A model generated the notes under the pieces. That model searched no databases. It saw only the letters and a program-made list of their open reading frames with translations, and was not told the DNA's origin. DNA of 53,213 bases from UBA1231 sp045652765. Its GTDB lineage: Bacteria; Bacillota_I; Bacilli_A; ML615J-28; CAG-313. The DNA lies in NCBI GenBank assembly GCA_045652765.1, contig JAZOLG010000050.1, forward strand, positions 1-53,213. Reading direction: 5' to 3'. Numbering within the stretch: the stretch's first letter is position 1; each line of letters begins with the position of its first letter. Both the position numbers and the translations under genes were made by a program. Of this stretch, positions 17,479 through 26,108 are shown piece by piece.

Positions 17479-19038
17479 ATGACTGATATTAAAAGAGAAC
17501 AAGAAAGAGAAGAATTACATAGATCAATATGGAAAATCGCTGACGAGTTACGTGGCGCAGTTGATGGATGGGATTTTAAACAATATATTTTAGGAATAAT
17601 GTTCTATAGATATATTTCTGAAAATTTATTAAAATATGCGAATTCTGGAGAGCATGAAGCTGGAGATTTATCGTTTGATTATTCTAAACTTTCAGATGAA
17701 GATGCATTAATGGGAAAACAATCACTAATCGAAGAAAAAGGTTTCTTTATTTTACCCAGTGAATTATTTTGCAATGTAGTTAAGAATGCTGACAATGATG
17801 AAAACCTGAACGAAACATTAGAAAGAGTGTTTAAGAATATTGAAGAATCTGCAAAAGGATCAGTCAGTGAATCAGATTTTACTGGTTTATTTGACGACAT
17901 AGATGTTAATAGTAATAAGTTAGGCTCAACAGTAGAAAAAAGAAATAAAAAATTAGCATCAATATTGAAAAATATTGCTGATATGAAATTATCTTATGGA
18001 GATAATGCTATTGATGCGTTTGGTGATGCTTATGAGTTCTTGATGAGTATGTACGCTTCTAATGCAGGAAAAAGTGGTGGTGAATTCTTTACTCCACAAG
18101 AAGTATCTGAACTATTAACAAGACTTGCAGTAGTTGGGAAAAAAGAAGTGAATAAGGTTTATGATCCAGCTTGTGGATCTGGCTCACTACTTTTAAAAGC
18201 ATTAAAAATATTAGGGAAAGAAAATATTAAACAAGGATTCTTTGGACAAGAAAAGAATATAACAACATATAACTTATGTAGAATTAATATGTTCTTACAT
18301 GATGTAGATTTTGATAAATTTAATATTGCCTGTGAAGATACATTAATAGCTCCACAACACTGGGATGATGAACCATTTGATGTAATTGTTTCTAACCCAC
18401 CATATTCTATAAAGTGGGAAGGTGATGATAATCCATTATTGATAAATGATACAAGATTTTCACCTGCTGGAGTACTTGCGCCAAAAGGAAAAGCTGACTT
18501 AGCATTTATAATGCATTCACTTGCATGGCTTTCTACTAATGGTGTAGCTTCAATTGTATGCTTCCCTGGTATCATGTATAGAGGCGGAGCTGAACAAAAG
18601 ATTAGAAAATATTTAGTTGATAATAACTATATTGATACAGTAATTCAACTTCCAGATAATTTATTCTTTGGAACATCAATTGCAACTTGTATTATGGTAT
18701 TAAAGAAATCTAGACCAGATACTAATGTTTTATTTATAGATGCAAGTAAAGAATTTGTTAAAGTAAATAATAATAATAAATTAATGCCTGAAAATATTGA
18801 AAAAATAGTAAATATATTTGCAAACAGAGAATCTATTGATCATGTTTCAAGATTAGTTAAATATGAAGAAGTTAAAGAACAAAATTATAATCTATCTATT
18901 TCAACATATGTAGAAAAAGAAGATACTAAGGAAAAGATTGATATTAAAGAATTAAATCAAAAGTTAGCTGAAATAGTTGAAAGAGAAAATGACTTAAGAT
19001 TAGCTATTGATAAGATCATTAAGGAAATTAAGGGTTAA
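17479..19038 (+). CDS. hsdM: type I restriction-modification DNA methyltransferase subunit
   Basis: A 519-residue HsdM. The N-terminal helical domain (residues 10-170) is followed by the adenine-N6 methyltransferase core: FTPQEVSELL, the SAM-binding motif DPACGSGSLLLK near residue 229 and the catalytic NPPY near 306. It has the closest overall layout to the EcoR124 (type IC) family. It methylates the target adenines in complex with HsdS and protects host DNA. AAGGGAG at 17466-17471 supports the start, and the gene is 3 bases from hsdS. Confidence 0.95.
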   Translation: MTDIKREQEREELHRSIWKIADELRGAVDGWDFKQYILGIMFYRYISENLLKYANSGEHEAGDLSFDYSKLSDEDALMGKQSLIEEKGFFILPSELFCNVVKNADNDENLNETLERVFKNIEESAKGSVSESDFTGLFDDIDVNSNKLGSTVEKRNKKLASILKNIADMKLSYGDNAIDAFGDAYEFLMSMYASNAGKSGGEFFTPQEVSELLTRLAVVGKKEVNKVYDPACGSGSLLLKALKILGKENIKQGFFGQEKNITTYNLCRINMFLHDVDFDKFNIACEDTLIAPQHWDDEPFDVIVSNPPYSIKWEGDDNPLLINDTRFSPAGVLAPKGKADLAFIMHSLAWLSTNGVASIVCFPGIMYRGGAEQKIRKYLVDNNYIDTVIQLPDNLFFGTSIATCIMVLKKSRPDTNVLFIDASKEFVKVNNNNKLMPENIEKIVNIFANRESIDHVSRLVKYEEVKEQNYNLSISTYVEKEDTKEKIDIKELNQKLAEIVERENDLRLAIDKIIKEIKG

Positions 19039-19041
19039 TCT

Positions 19042-20214
19042 ATGAGTAAATTAGAAAGATTAATTCAAGAATTATGTCCTAATGGGGTTGAAATGAAAAA
19101 AATTAAAGACCTATGTACAATTTCAACTGGTAAGCTAAATGCTAATGCAATGGTTGAAGATGGAAAGTATGAATTCTTTACCTGTTCAAAAGAAGTTTTT
19201 AAGACTAATACTTATTCATTTGATGGAGAAGCATTATTAATAGCAGGAAATGGATACATTGGTGATGTAAAACATTATAATGGCAAGTTTGATGCATATC
19301 AAAGAACATATGTTTTAATGAATTTTAATCCTAAAATTAATGTTAGATTTATGTATCATTACTTTAAAATGAATTTTAGAGATTATGTGCAAAAGTTTCA
19401 AAAAGAAGGGTCTGTTCCATATATAACTCTAGGCACGTTAGAAGATTATAAGTTACCTTTTCCTCCTATAGAGGTGCAAAGTGAAATTGTTAGAATTTTA
19501 GACAATTTTACTTTGCTTACAGCAGAGCTTACAGCAGAGCTTACAGCAAGAAAAGAGCAATATAATTTCTATTTAAACTATTTATTTAGTGATGAATATA
19601 TTAAACCTATAAAGTATATGACTGTTGGGGACTTATTTGAATTTAAAAATGGTTTGAATAAAGAAAAAGAAGCTTTTGGACAAGGAACTCCTATTGTTAA
19701 TTTTACTGATGTATATAAAAAACGCTTTTTACGTTCTTGTGATTTAAAAGGACTTGTTACACTTACTTTACAAGAAGTTGAAAGATATAAAGTTTTGAAA
19801 GGTGATGTGTTTTTTACAAGAACATCAGAAACGCTAGAAGATATAGGTATGTCATCTACAGTAGTTGAAGATATACCAAACTGTACATTCAGTGGTTTTG
19901 TTTTACGAGCAAGACCTAAAACAAAACTATTTTTGCCGAAGTTTTGCGCATATTTTTTCTCTACTAGTAAAGTAAGGAAAGACATTGTAAGATATGCTTC
20001 TTATACTACTAGAGCGACTACTTCAGGACCTAAACTTTCAAAAATTAATATGCCAATTATTAGTATTGAAAAACAAGCCGAAATTATAAATTTATTAGAT
20101 AAATTTGATTCATATTGTAATGATATTTCTCAGGGGCTTCCTGCAGAAATAGAACTTAGACAAAAACAATACGAATATTATAGAAATAAATTATTAACAT
20201 TTAAAGAATTATAA
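19042..20214 (+). CDS. hsdS: type I restriction-modification specificity subunit
   Basis: A 390-residue two-domain HsdS. Target-recognition domain 1 covers about residues 15-155, and a conserved spacer helix follows (VQSEIVRILDNF, then LTAE repeats, then ARKEQYNFYLNYLF). Domain 2 covers about 190-345, and the second spacer helix (KQAEIINLLDKF ... LRQKQYEYYRNKLL) closes the circular arrangement. Each domain reads one half of a bipartite recognition sequence. The central LTAELTAELTA run is the signature of EcoR124-type proteins, where repeat number sets the spacer length in the DNA target. Both halves look intact. Confidence 0.93.
   Translation: MSKLERLIQELCPNGVEMKKIKDLCTISTGKLNANAMVEDGKYEFFTCSKEVFKTNTYSFDGEALLIAGNGYIGDVKHYNGKFDAYQRTYVLMNFNPKINVRFMYHYFKMNFRDYVQKFQKEGSVPYITLGTLEDYKLPFPPIEVQSEIVRILDNFTLLTAELTAELTARKEQYNFYLNYLFSDEYIKPIKYMTVGDLFEFKNGLNKEKEAFGQGTPIVNFTDVYKKRFLRSCDLKGLVTLTLQEVERYKVLKGDVFFTRTSETLEDIGMSSTVVEDIPNCTFSGFVLRARPKTKLFLPKFCAYFFSTSKVRKDIVRYASYTTRATTSGPKLSKINMPIISIEKQAEIINLLDKFDSYCNDISQGLPAEIELRQKQYEYYRNKLLTFKEL
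19516..19548 (+). repeat. 12-base tandem repeat encoding TAEL in hsdS
   Basis: CTTACAGCAGAG occurs twice in perfect tandem (19516-19527, 19528-19539) and a third, partial copy (CTTACAGCA) follows. Gain or loss of one unit keeps the frame and adds or removes four residues in the spacer helix. Confidence 0.95.
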
Positions 20215-20233
20215 GATATAGGAGGTGGCATTT

Positions 20234-23200
20234 ATGACTAAGTACAACATAATTGCTGAAATGAATGATAGCACAGTTGTTACTGAATATAAGCCACAAA
20301 CAACTAAATCAGATGCTTATCAAAGTGAAGCAGACTTAGAAAAAGAGTTTATTAGACTTTTACAAGAACAAAGCTATGAATATTTAAATATTCATCAAGA
20401 AGCAGATTTAGTTTTAAATATTAGACAACAATTAGAAGATTTGAATGATTTTAAATTTACTGATGATGAATGGAAAAGATTCTTTTCAAATTCAATTGGT
20501 AATCCTAATAATGGAATTGTTGAAAAGACAAGAATCATTCAAGAAGACTATGTTCAAGTATTGAAAAAAGATGATGGGTCTAGTAAGAATATTTATTTGA
20601 TAGATAAAAAGAATATTCATAAAAATAAACTTCAAGTCATTAATCAATATGTAAACAATGATGGTAATTATGATAATAGATATGATGTAACTATATTAGT
20701 AAATGGTTTACCATTAGTACATGTTGAATTAAAAAGAAGAGGTGTAGCTATTAAAGAAGCTTTCAACCAAATTGAAAGATATCAAAGAGATAGTTTCTGG
20801 GCAGGACTTGGTTTATATGAATTTATCCAAATATTTGTAATATCAAATGGAACAAATACTAAATATTATTCTAATAGTACTAGATTTAATCATATTAAAA
20901 ATACAACTACAAAAAGAGCTAAAGAAAAAACAAGCAACAGTTTTGAATTTACTTCTTATTGGGCAGATGCTAATAATAAAGTTATACCTGATTTAGTAGA
21001 CTTTACAATGACTTTCTTTTCTAAACATACAATATTAAATATTTTAACTAAATATTGTGTATTTACTGCAGAGAATATGTTATTAGTTATGAGACCATAT
21101 CAAATTGTTGCTACTGAAAGAATTATTAATAAAATAGAGATAGCAACAAATTATAAATTATATGGTAAAAAAGAAGGTGGAGGTTATATCTGGCATACTA
21201 CAGGATCAGGTAAAACTTTAACTTCATTTAAAACAGCTAGAATAGCATCTAAACTTCCATATATTGATAAAGTATTATTTGTTGTTGATAGAAAAGATTT
21301 AGACTATCAAACAATGAGAGAATATGATAGGTTTGAAAAAGGTTGTGCTAATAGTAATAGATCAACTGAAGTATTAAAAAAACAATTAGAAGATCCAAAT
21401 GTAAATATTATTATTACAACTATTCAAAAGTTATCAACATTTATTAAAAAGAATAAAACTCATGAAGTATATTTAAAGCATGTAGTATTAATATTTGATG
21501 AATGCCATAGATCTCAATTTGGTGAAATGCATTTAGCTATTACTAAGCATTTTAAAAAGTATCATATCTTTGGATTTACTGGTACACCTATATTTGCTGT
21601 TAATGCTGGTAAAGGTAAAAAGTTAGATTTAATGACTACAGAGCAAGCATTTGGTGATCAATTACATACTTACACAATTGTTGATGCTATTAGAGATAAA
21701 AATGTACTACCATTTAGAATTGATTACATTAAAACAATGGAATCAGATGATGATATGAAAGATGAGCAAGTATGGGATATTGATAGAGAAAAAGTATATC
21801 TTGCCCCAGAAAGAATCAGCTTAGTAGTTAAATATATTATTGAAAACTTCAATAAGAAAACATATAGAAATCAACAAAGTTATGCATTTAGTGTCGTAAC
21901 AAATGTGCCTGATGTAGTTCAAAACAAGAATAAAAAATATATTGAAGAGATTAAGCAAAAACAAAGAGTAAGTGGATTTAACTCAATATTAGCAGTATCA
22001 TCAATAGATGCAGCTAAACTATATTATAATGAGTTTATGAAACAATTTAAAGAGCATCCTGAAAGTGCTTTAAAGATGGGAATTATTTATTCATATGGTG
22101 CTAATGAAGATGAATCTGATGGTATTTTAGATGAAGAAAATTCAGAAGATACTATTTCATTAGATTCAAGTTCAAGATATTTCTTAGAAGAAGCTATTAA
22201 AGATTATAATGGTATGTTTAATACTAATTATGATACTTCTAGTGATAAATTCCAAAACTATTATAAAGATATTTCTTTAAGAATGAAAAATAAAGAATTA
22301 GATTTATTAATAGTTGTTAATATGTTCTTAACTGGTTTTGATGCAACAACACTTAATACATTATGGGTTGATAAAAACCTTAAAATGCATGGTCTAATTC
22401 AAGCATACTCAAGAACTAATAGAATTTTAAATTCAATTAAAACTTTTGGTAATATAGTTTGTTTTAGAAATTTACAAAGAAGAACAGATGAAGCTATATC
22501 ATTATTTGGTGATAAGGATGCAGCTGGTATAGTTCTATTAAAGAGTTTTAAAGATTATTACTATGGATATAAAGATAATAAAGGTATTGAAGTTCAAGGT
22601 TATGTGGATTTAATAGATGATTTATTTAATAAATTTCCTGTTGATATATGGCCAATAGATAGTGAAAAGAAACAAAAAGAATTTATTACATTATTTGGTG
22701 CAATACTTAGAATGAGAAATTTATTATCTTCATTTGATGAATTTGAAGGAAAAGAAATAATTTCAGATAGAGATTTTCAAGACTATTCAGGAAAATATTT
22801 AGATATAAAGGATGAATGGAAAAATAAGAAGGATAAAAAAGAATTAGAAGATATTACTGATGATGTAGTATTTGAACTTGAATTATTAAAACAAGTTGAA
22901 ATTAATATTGATTATATTTTAATGTTAGTTCAAAAATATCATGATTCTCATTGCCAAGATAAAGAAGTTATTATATCTATTCAAAAAGCAGTTGAATCTA
23001 GTCCAGAACTTAGAAGTAAAAAAGATTTGATAGACTCATTTATTGCAGGTATAAATGATATCGATGATGTTTTGGCTGAATGGAAAAGATTTGTAGCTGA
23101 ACAAAAAGAAAAAGAAATTATTGAAATAATTAGTTCTGAAAACTTAAAAGAAGAAGAAACTAGAAAATTTATTGATGATTCGTTTAAGAATGGATATGTA

Positions 23201-23341
23201 AAAACTACTGGTACAGATATAGTAAAGATCATGCCTCCTGTAGGTAGATTTGGAAAAAATGCAAATCCAAATAAAAAACAAAATGTTATTACAAAAATTG
23301 TTAATTTCTTTGAAAAGTTCTTTGGATTAATTTCACATTAA
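20234..23341 (+). CDS. hsdR: type I restriction endonuclease/translocase subunit
   Basis: A 1035-residue HsdR that starts at ATG 20234, with GGAGG at 20221-20225 eight bases away. The N-terminal PD-(D/E)XK nuclease has D in RYDVTILVNG and VELKRR near residue 165. The SF2 helicase motor follows: TTGSGKT near 322, FDECHRSQFG near 421, FTGTP, and the late FLTGFDATTLNTLWVDK with the arginine finger region AYSRTNRI. A helical C-terminal region binds the methylase. It pumps DNA past the bound complex and cuts at a distance when the target is unmethylated. Length and motifs fit the EcoR124 subfamily, in line with the TAEL repeats in hsdS. Confidence 0.95.
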   Translation: MTKYNIIAEMNDSTVVTEYKPQTTKSDAYQSEADLEKEFIRLLQEQSYEYLNIHQEADLVLNIRQQLEDLNDFKFTDDEWKRFFSNSIGNPNNGIVEKTRIIQEDYVQVLKKDDGSSKNIYLIDKKNIHKNKLQVINQYVNNDGNYDNRYDVTILVNGLPLVHVELKRRGVAIKEAFNQIERYQRDSFWAGLGLYEFIQIFVISNGTNTKYYSNSTRFNHIKNTTTKRAKEKTSNSFEFTSYWADANNKVIPDLVDFTMTFFSKHTILNILTKYCVFTAENMLLVMRPYQIVATERIINKIEIATNYKLYGKKEGGGYIWHTTGSGKTLTSFKTARIASKLPYIDKVLFVVDRKDLDYQTMREYDRFEKGCANSNRSTEVLKKQLEDPNVNIIITTIQKLSTFIKKNKTHEVYLKHVVLIFDECHRSQFGEMHLAITKHFKKYHIFGFTGTPIFAVNAGKGKKLDLMTTEQAFGDQLHTYTIVDAIRDKNVLPFRIDYIKTMESDDDMKDEQVWDIDREKVYLAPERISLVVKYIIENFNKKTYRNQQSYAFSVVTNVPDVVQNKNKKYIEEIKQKQRVSGFNSILAVSSIDAAKLYYNEFMKQFKEHPESALKMGIIYSYGANEDESDGILDEENSEDTISLDSSSRYFLEEAIKDYNGMFNTNYDTSSDKFQNYYKDISLRMKNKELDLLIVVNMFLTGFDATTLNTLWVDKNLKMHGLIQAYSRTNRILNSIKTFGNIVCFRNLQRRTDEAISLFGDKDAAGIVLLKSFKDYYYGYKDNKGIEVQGYVDLIDDLFNKFPVDIWPIDSEKKQKEFITLFGAILRMRNLLSSFDEFEGKEIISDRDFQDYSGKYLDIKDEWKNKKDKKELEDITDDVVFELELLKQVEINIDYILMLVQKYHDSHCQDKEVIISIQKAVESSPELRSKKDLIDSFIAGINDIDDVLAEWKRFVAEQKEKEIIEIISSENLKEEETRKFIDDSFKNGYVKTTGTDIVKIMPPVGRFGKNANPNKKQNVITKIVNFFEKFFGLISH

Positions 23342-23343
23342 TA

Positions 23344-23371
23344 AAACCACTATTACTAGTGGTTTTTTCTT
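23344..23371 (+). terminator. terminator after hsdR
   Basis: A 9-bp perfect stem (AAACCACTA / TAGTGGTTT) with a TTAC loop is followed by TTTCTTTT. Confidence 0.88.
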
Positions 23372-23376
23372 TTGTA

Positions 23377-23413
23377 AAAATTATTTTTAAAAATAATTAT
23401 GGTAACAATCTAT
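23377..23413 (+). repeat. palindrome-containing repeat, copy R1
   Basis: It contains the perfect 20-base palindrome AATTATTTTTAAAAATAATT (23379-23398), then a weaker match to GTAGCAACAATATATTAGAT. It lies directly upstream of a small gene. Copies R2 and R3 lie upstream of the 28780 gene. The layout suggests a shared operator or promoter. Confidence 0.7.
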
Positions 23414-23453
23414 TATGATAAATGAAAATATTATCATAGAAAGGAAAAACCGA

Positions 23454-23603
23454 ATGACTGAAGAGCAAATTAAAGAGATCTTAGATTATATTTATAGTGA
23501 TGAAGATGATTTTAGCGAAAGTTTAACTGATGATGAATCTTACTTTTTTAATTTATTATGTAGTTTATCTAATAAAGATTTGGAAAAATTAGGGAATATT
23601 TAA
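23454..23603 (+). CDS. small acidic hypothetical protein
   Basis: A 49-residue acidic protein (MTEEQIKEILDYIYSDEDDF...). AAGGA at 23441-23445 favours ATG 23454 over the ATG at 23415, which sits inside the upstream repeat. The strong acidity and small size, together with the neighbouring restriction operon, would fit a regulator or DNA-mimic type protein, but no family is recognised. It has its own repeat R1 promoter region and terminator. Confidence 0.5.
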   Translation: MTEEQIKEILDYIYSDEDDFSESLTDDESYFFNLLCSLSNKDLEKLGNI

Positions 23604-23618
23604 CTACATTAGCATAAT

Positions 23619-23645
23619 GACCATCCATTTTGGATGGTCTATTTG
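23619..23645 (+). terminator. terminator after the small acidic gene
   Basis: A 9-bp perfect stem (GACCATCCA / TGGATGGTC) with a TTT loop is followed by TATTTG. A near copy occurs at 25920-25947. Confidence 0.75.
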
Positions 23646-23656
23646 TTGCTTTTTAC

Positions 23657-23686
23657 TTGACTAAAAAAATATAAAAATGATATAAT
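23657..23686 (+). promoter_or_regulatory. promoter of the dsRNA-binding protein transcript
   Basis: TTGACT (23657-23662) and TATAAT (23681-23686) are 18 bases apart. The predicted transcript starts near 23693, about 280 bases before the gene, leaving an unusually long leader. Confidence 0.75.
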
Positions 23687-23692
23687 ATACGT

Positions 23693-23946
23693 GAAGAATA
23701 AAGAACACCCTAAAATTGAATCAAATTAATAATCAATAGAAACAATGAGTACATTATTATTAATTACTTAAAAATATGCAAGTATGATTTTGTAATTATA
23801 AATAATTCACTAAATTGAGAGATTGTAAAGTTACGTTTAATAAAGTGTAACTTCAGAACTTTTATTAGTTCTTATAAGAAGGATTCTAGATATCTTTTTA
23901 TAATATGTCATTCTCGCTACCATTGTTTTGGTGGCGTTTTTTATTT
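23693..23946 (+). promoter_or_regulatory. structured leader with internal terminator (attenuator-like)
   Basis: The 368-base gap before the RNase III-like gene has no credible ORF. It contains hairpins AAGTTAC/GTAACTT (23828-23853) and AGAAC/GTTCT (23855-23872), and an 8-bp terminator stem CGCTACCA/TGGTGGCG (23915-23936) followed by TTTTTTATTT. Only 27 bases, with no visible promoter, separate the terminator tail from the gene start, so expression should require read-through. The leader could respond to a ligand, a ribosome or the encoded dsRNA-binding protein itself; none is demonstrated. Confidence 0.6.
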
Positions 23947-23972
23947 CTTTAATAAATTTAAAGGAGAAAAAA

Positions 23973-25079
23973 ATGAGAAAAAATTTAACAAGAACAGAAA
24001 TTAAATTCATAGAAGGAGAACTTGAATATAAATTCAAAAATGAAAAGTTGTTAGTTCAGGCCTTCACTAGAAAGTCGTTTGGTATTGAAAATCAGGTTCC
24101 ATATAATGATTTTTTAAAATTAATTGGTGATTCGATTATAAGAATGTTAAATATTAAAGATGCACAAAATTCTATAATACGAACAACAATCAACACGGAA
24201 ATGAATTTAATTGACAATTATCATGAATTTAAAAATGCTTTATCTAATATGGGATTTAACACTTTTGAACAATTTGCAAATGAAGAATTTGTTAAAAAAT
24301 ATGGAAGTGATAATTATCTTGCTGATTGTATTAAACAAAAAAACTTTGAAAATTATTTACTTTTAAATAGATCAGACATTAACAATGATGTTAAAGAACA
24401 TTATGATGTTAAAGCAGAATTATTTAAATCAATTATAGGAGCTGTAGCAATTGATTCAAATTGGAATTTAGATGTTTTAGAACAGGTATATATCATGATG
24501 AAAATTGAAGAATCTGATATTATTGGAAAAGAATATTTTGACTATGTAAGGTTAGTACAAAAATGGTACTATAATTATGCAAAGGGTACAATTGAATGTA
24601 AATATTCCAAAGTAGATAACGTTTATAGTTGTACTATTAATTTAATTTATGATAACAAGAAATTTAGCTTTAATGGTATTGGAAATTCAAAAAAAGAAGC
24701 AAGACAAATTTGTTGCAAGGAAATTACAAACATACTAAAGATTAAAAATATTGATAGCAAAAAAGATCAAATTGCTATGTATTTATCTGATACAGATATT
24801 ACCACTCCTGTTAATAGAATACAGGAATTATATCAACATAAGTTGATACCTAATCCAGTTTATGAATTTGAAACTGTTTATGATAATGATGGTAATCCAA
24901 AATGGAATTCATATTTAAAGCTAAAAGTAAAAATTTTATCAACAAATCAAATCATTGAAAAATTTGAAAGTACGTTGCAAAATTCTAAAAAAGATTCAAA
25001 ATTAGTTGCTGCATTGTGTTTTTTGCAATTCATTAAAGAATTAATTAAAAATGATTTAGATTTTATTGTATTAGAATAA
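23973..25079 (+). CDS. RNase III-fold protein with two dsRNA-binding domains, catalytic residues altered
   Basis: A 368-residue protein. AAGGAG at 23961-23966 sets ATG 23973. Residues 14-60 match the start of the RNase III domain (LEYKFKNEKLLVQAFTRKSF; then YNDFLKLIGD in place of N-E-R-L-E-F-L-G-D), and residues 145-161 match its second motif (VKAELFKSIIGAVAID). The acidic metal ligands are largely changed: the second Glu of motif 1 is Lys49, and the essential Glu of motif 2 is Lys152, with Glu149 in the Asp position. Two dsRBDs follow (about 190-257 with SKKEARQICCKEI; about 283-365 with SKKDSKLVAALCF), whereas bacterial RNase III has one. It probably binds dsRNA without cutting it. Two small unknown genes follow in the same direction. 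Confidence 0.75.
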   Translation: MRKNLTRTEIKFIEGELEYKFKNEKLLVQAFTRKSFGIENQVPYNDFLKLIGDSIIRMLNIKDAQNSIIRTTINTEMNLIDNYHEFKNALSNMGFNTFEQFANEEFVKKYGSDNYLADCIKQKNFENYLLLNRSDINNDVKEHYDVKAELFKSIIGAVAIDSNWNLDVLEQVYIMMKIEESDIIGKEYFDYVRLVQKWYYNYAKGTIECKYSKVDNVYSCTINLIYDNKKFSFNGIGNSKKEARQICCKEITNILKIKNIDSKKDQIAMYLSDTDITTPVNRIQELYQHKLIPNPVYEFETVYDNDGNPKWNSYLKLKVKILSTNQIIEKFESTLQNSKKDSKLVAALCFLQFIKELIKNDLDFIVLE

Positions 25080-25103
25080 ATTAATTATAATGGAGGTATT
25101 AAA

Positions 25104-25427
25104 ATGAAAGTAAAAGAAATAATTCAAATGATTGAAAAAGTATATTTAACTATTGATCAAAGTATTGGCTTCGTAGAAGAATGTACAAGTAATTATGAGG
25201 GTAAAATTGAAGATTTTAATGAACTATCGGTTGAAATCATATACGATGAAAATAAAGTGATTAAATATAATAATGTTACTTCTATTGAGGATGCAATTAT
25301 GGATAAGGAAGCAGTACTTACTGAAATTTCTATTTATAGTAAGAATGCAATTAAATATGGTACAGAAAATGAATATTCATATATTGTTGATGATAGTTGT
25401 AATTTAACTATTGAGCTTATAAAGTAA
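25104..25427 (+). CDS. hypothetical protein
   Basis: A 107-residue acidic protein (MKVKEIIQMIEKVYLTIDQS...) with alternating helix and strand character and no recognised motif. GGAGG at 25092-25096 gives a strong start only 24 bases after the RNase III-like gene, so the two are probably cotranscribed. Confidence 0.6.
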   Translation: MKVKEIIQMIEKVYLTIDQSIGFVEECTSNYEGKIEDFNELSVEIIYDENKVIKYNNVTSIEDAIMDKEAVLTEISIYSKNAIKYGTENEYSYIVDDSCNLTIELIK

Positions 25428-25492
25428 GTTTTTAGTATATAGGATATATAATATAGAAAATATAAGGTAAATTAATAAAAGAGAGAAATAAT

Positions 25493-25843
25493 ATGTTGGT
25501 AAAAGAATTATTTGATATTTTAAAAAATACAGTTTTTGAAGGCAGAGTAGAAAAACAAGATTTAGGAACTCATTCATTATGGCAAATGGGTAGAGATAGT
25601 TTCGGAGTACCTCGAGAAAAAACGTTAAACTTTACTTCTAGTGACAATATTATAAGTTATAGTTTTAATGGTTTAACACAATTTGAACAAAGTCCTTTAA
25701 AAGAAGTGATTCTAAATTCAGAAATAATTGAGATTAAAGAAATTAGTATATTGCCATATGTAAATGTATATCATGGACGATTTGCAGGAAATTTTTCATC
25801 AATACATTTAATAATAAAACTTAATGAAAATCAAAATATTTAA
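25493..25843 (+). CDS. hypothetical protein
   Basis: A 116-residue protein (MLVKELFDILKNTVFEGRVE...) with a mostly beta-strand middle. It begins like the 107-residue neighbour (V-K-E-[IL]-[IF]), but I cannot show that they are related. GAGAG upstream is a modest ribosome site. It is the last gene before the repeated terminator at 25920. No family was recognised. Confidence 0.55.
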   Translation: MLVKELFDILKNTVFEGRVEKQDLGTHSLWQMGRDSFGVPREKTLNFTSSDNIISYSFNGLTQFEQSPLKEVILNSEIIEIKEISILPYVNVYHGRFAGNFSSIHLIIKLNENQNI

Positions 25844-25850
25844 GTTAAGA

Positions 25851-25860
25851 AACGAGCGTT
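25851..25860. repeat. 10-base sequence with inverted partner at 28498-28507
   Basis: AACGAGCGTT here has its reverse complement AACGCTCGTT at 28498-28507, extending by one base to AACGAGCGTTA. The pair brackets the unit made of the internal recombinase, its leader and the large RNA. Confidence 0.45.
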
Positions 25861-25919
25861 AAAATTTAAATTTTTATTCTAAAATAATTTTAAGTTTAAT
25901 TTAGACTGTTAAACTAATA

Positions 25920-25948
25920 GACCTCCATTTTGGATGGTCTATTTTTTT
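25920..25948 (+). terminator. terminator after the dsRBD cassette (second copy)
   Basis: GACCTCCA / TGGATGGTC forms a slightly imperfect stem over the same CATTTTGGATGGTCTATTT core as 23619-23645 and has a long T tail. Confidence 0.7.
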
Positions 25949-26059
25949 ATTTGTTTGTATATACTTGAATTGTATGTAAGTCATCTCAAATAATTGAAAT
26001 TATTTTCTAAAATAAAAAATCTAAAATAAAATAGAACTTATTACTTAAGAACAATCCAT

Positions 26060-26108
26060 TAAGGCAACAACGAATTGCCAGGCTTGCAGCTTGGAACGGA
26101 ATGCCTTA
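26060..26108 (+). promoter_or_regulatory. structured GC-richer leader upstream of the recombinase 2 operon
   Basis: The 280 bases from 25844 hold a terminator, an AT-rich spacer and this block. TAAGGCA (26060-26066) pairs with TGCCTTA (26102-26108), enclosing CCAGGC (26078-26083) paired with GCTTGG (26089-26094) around a TTGCA loop. An alternative GGCAA/TTGCC pairing competes with it. It ends just before GAGG at 26114-26117, so folding could control translation of the small ORF and recombinase. Confidence 0.5.

Noticed and set aside
23691..23729. 12-codon leader peptide starting at GTG 23691
   Set aside because: No ribosome site and no run of regulatory codons, so not supported as an attenuation peptide.
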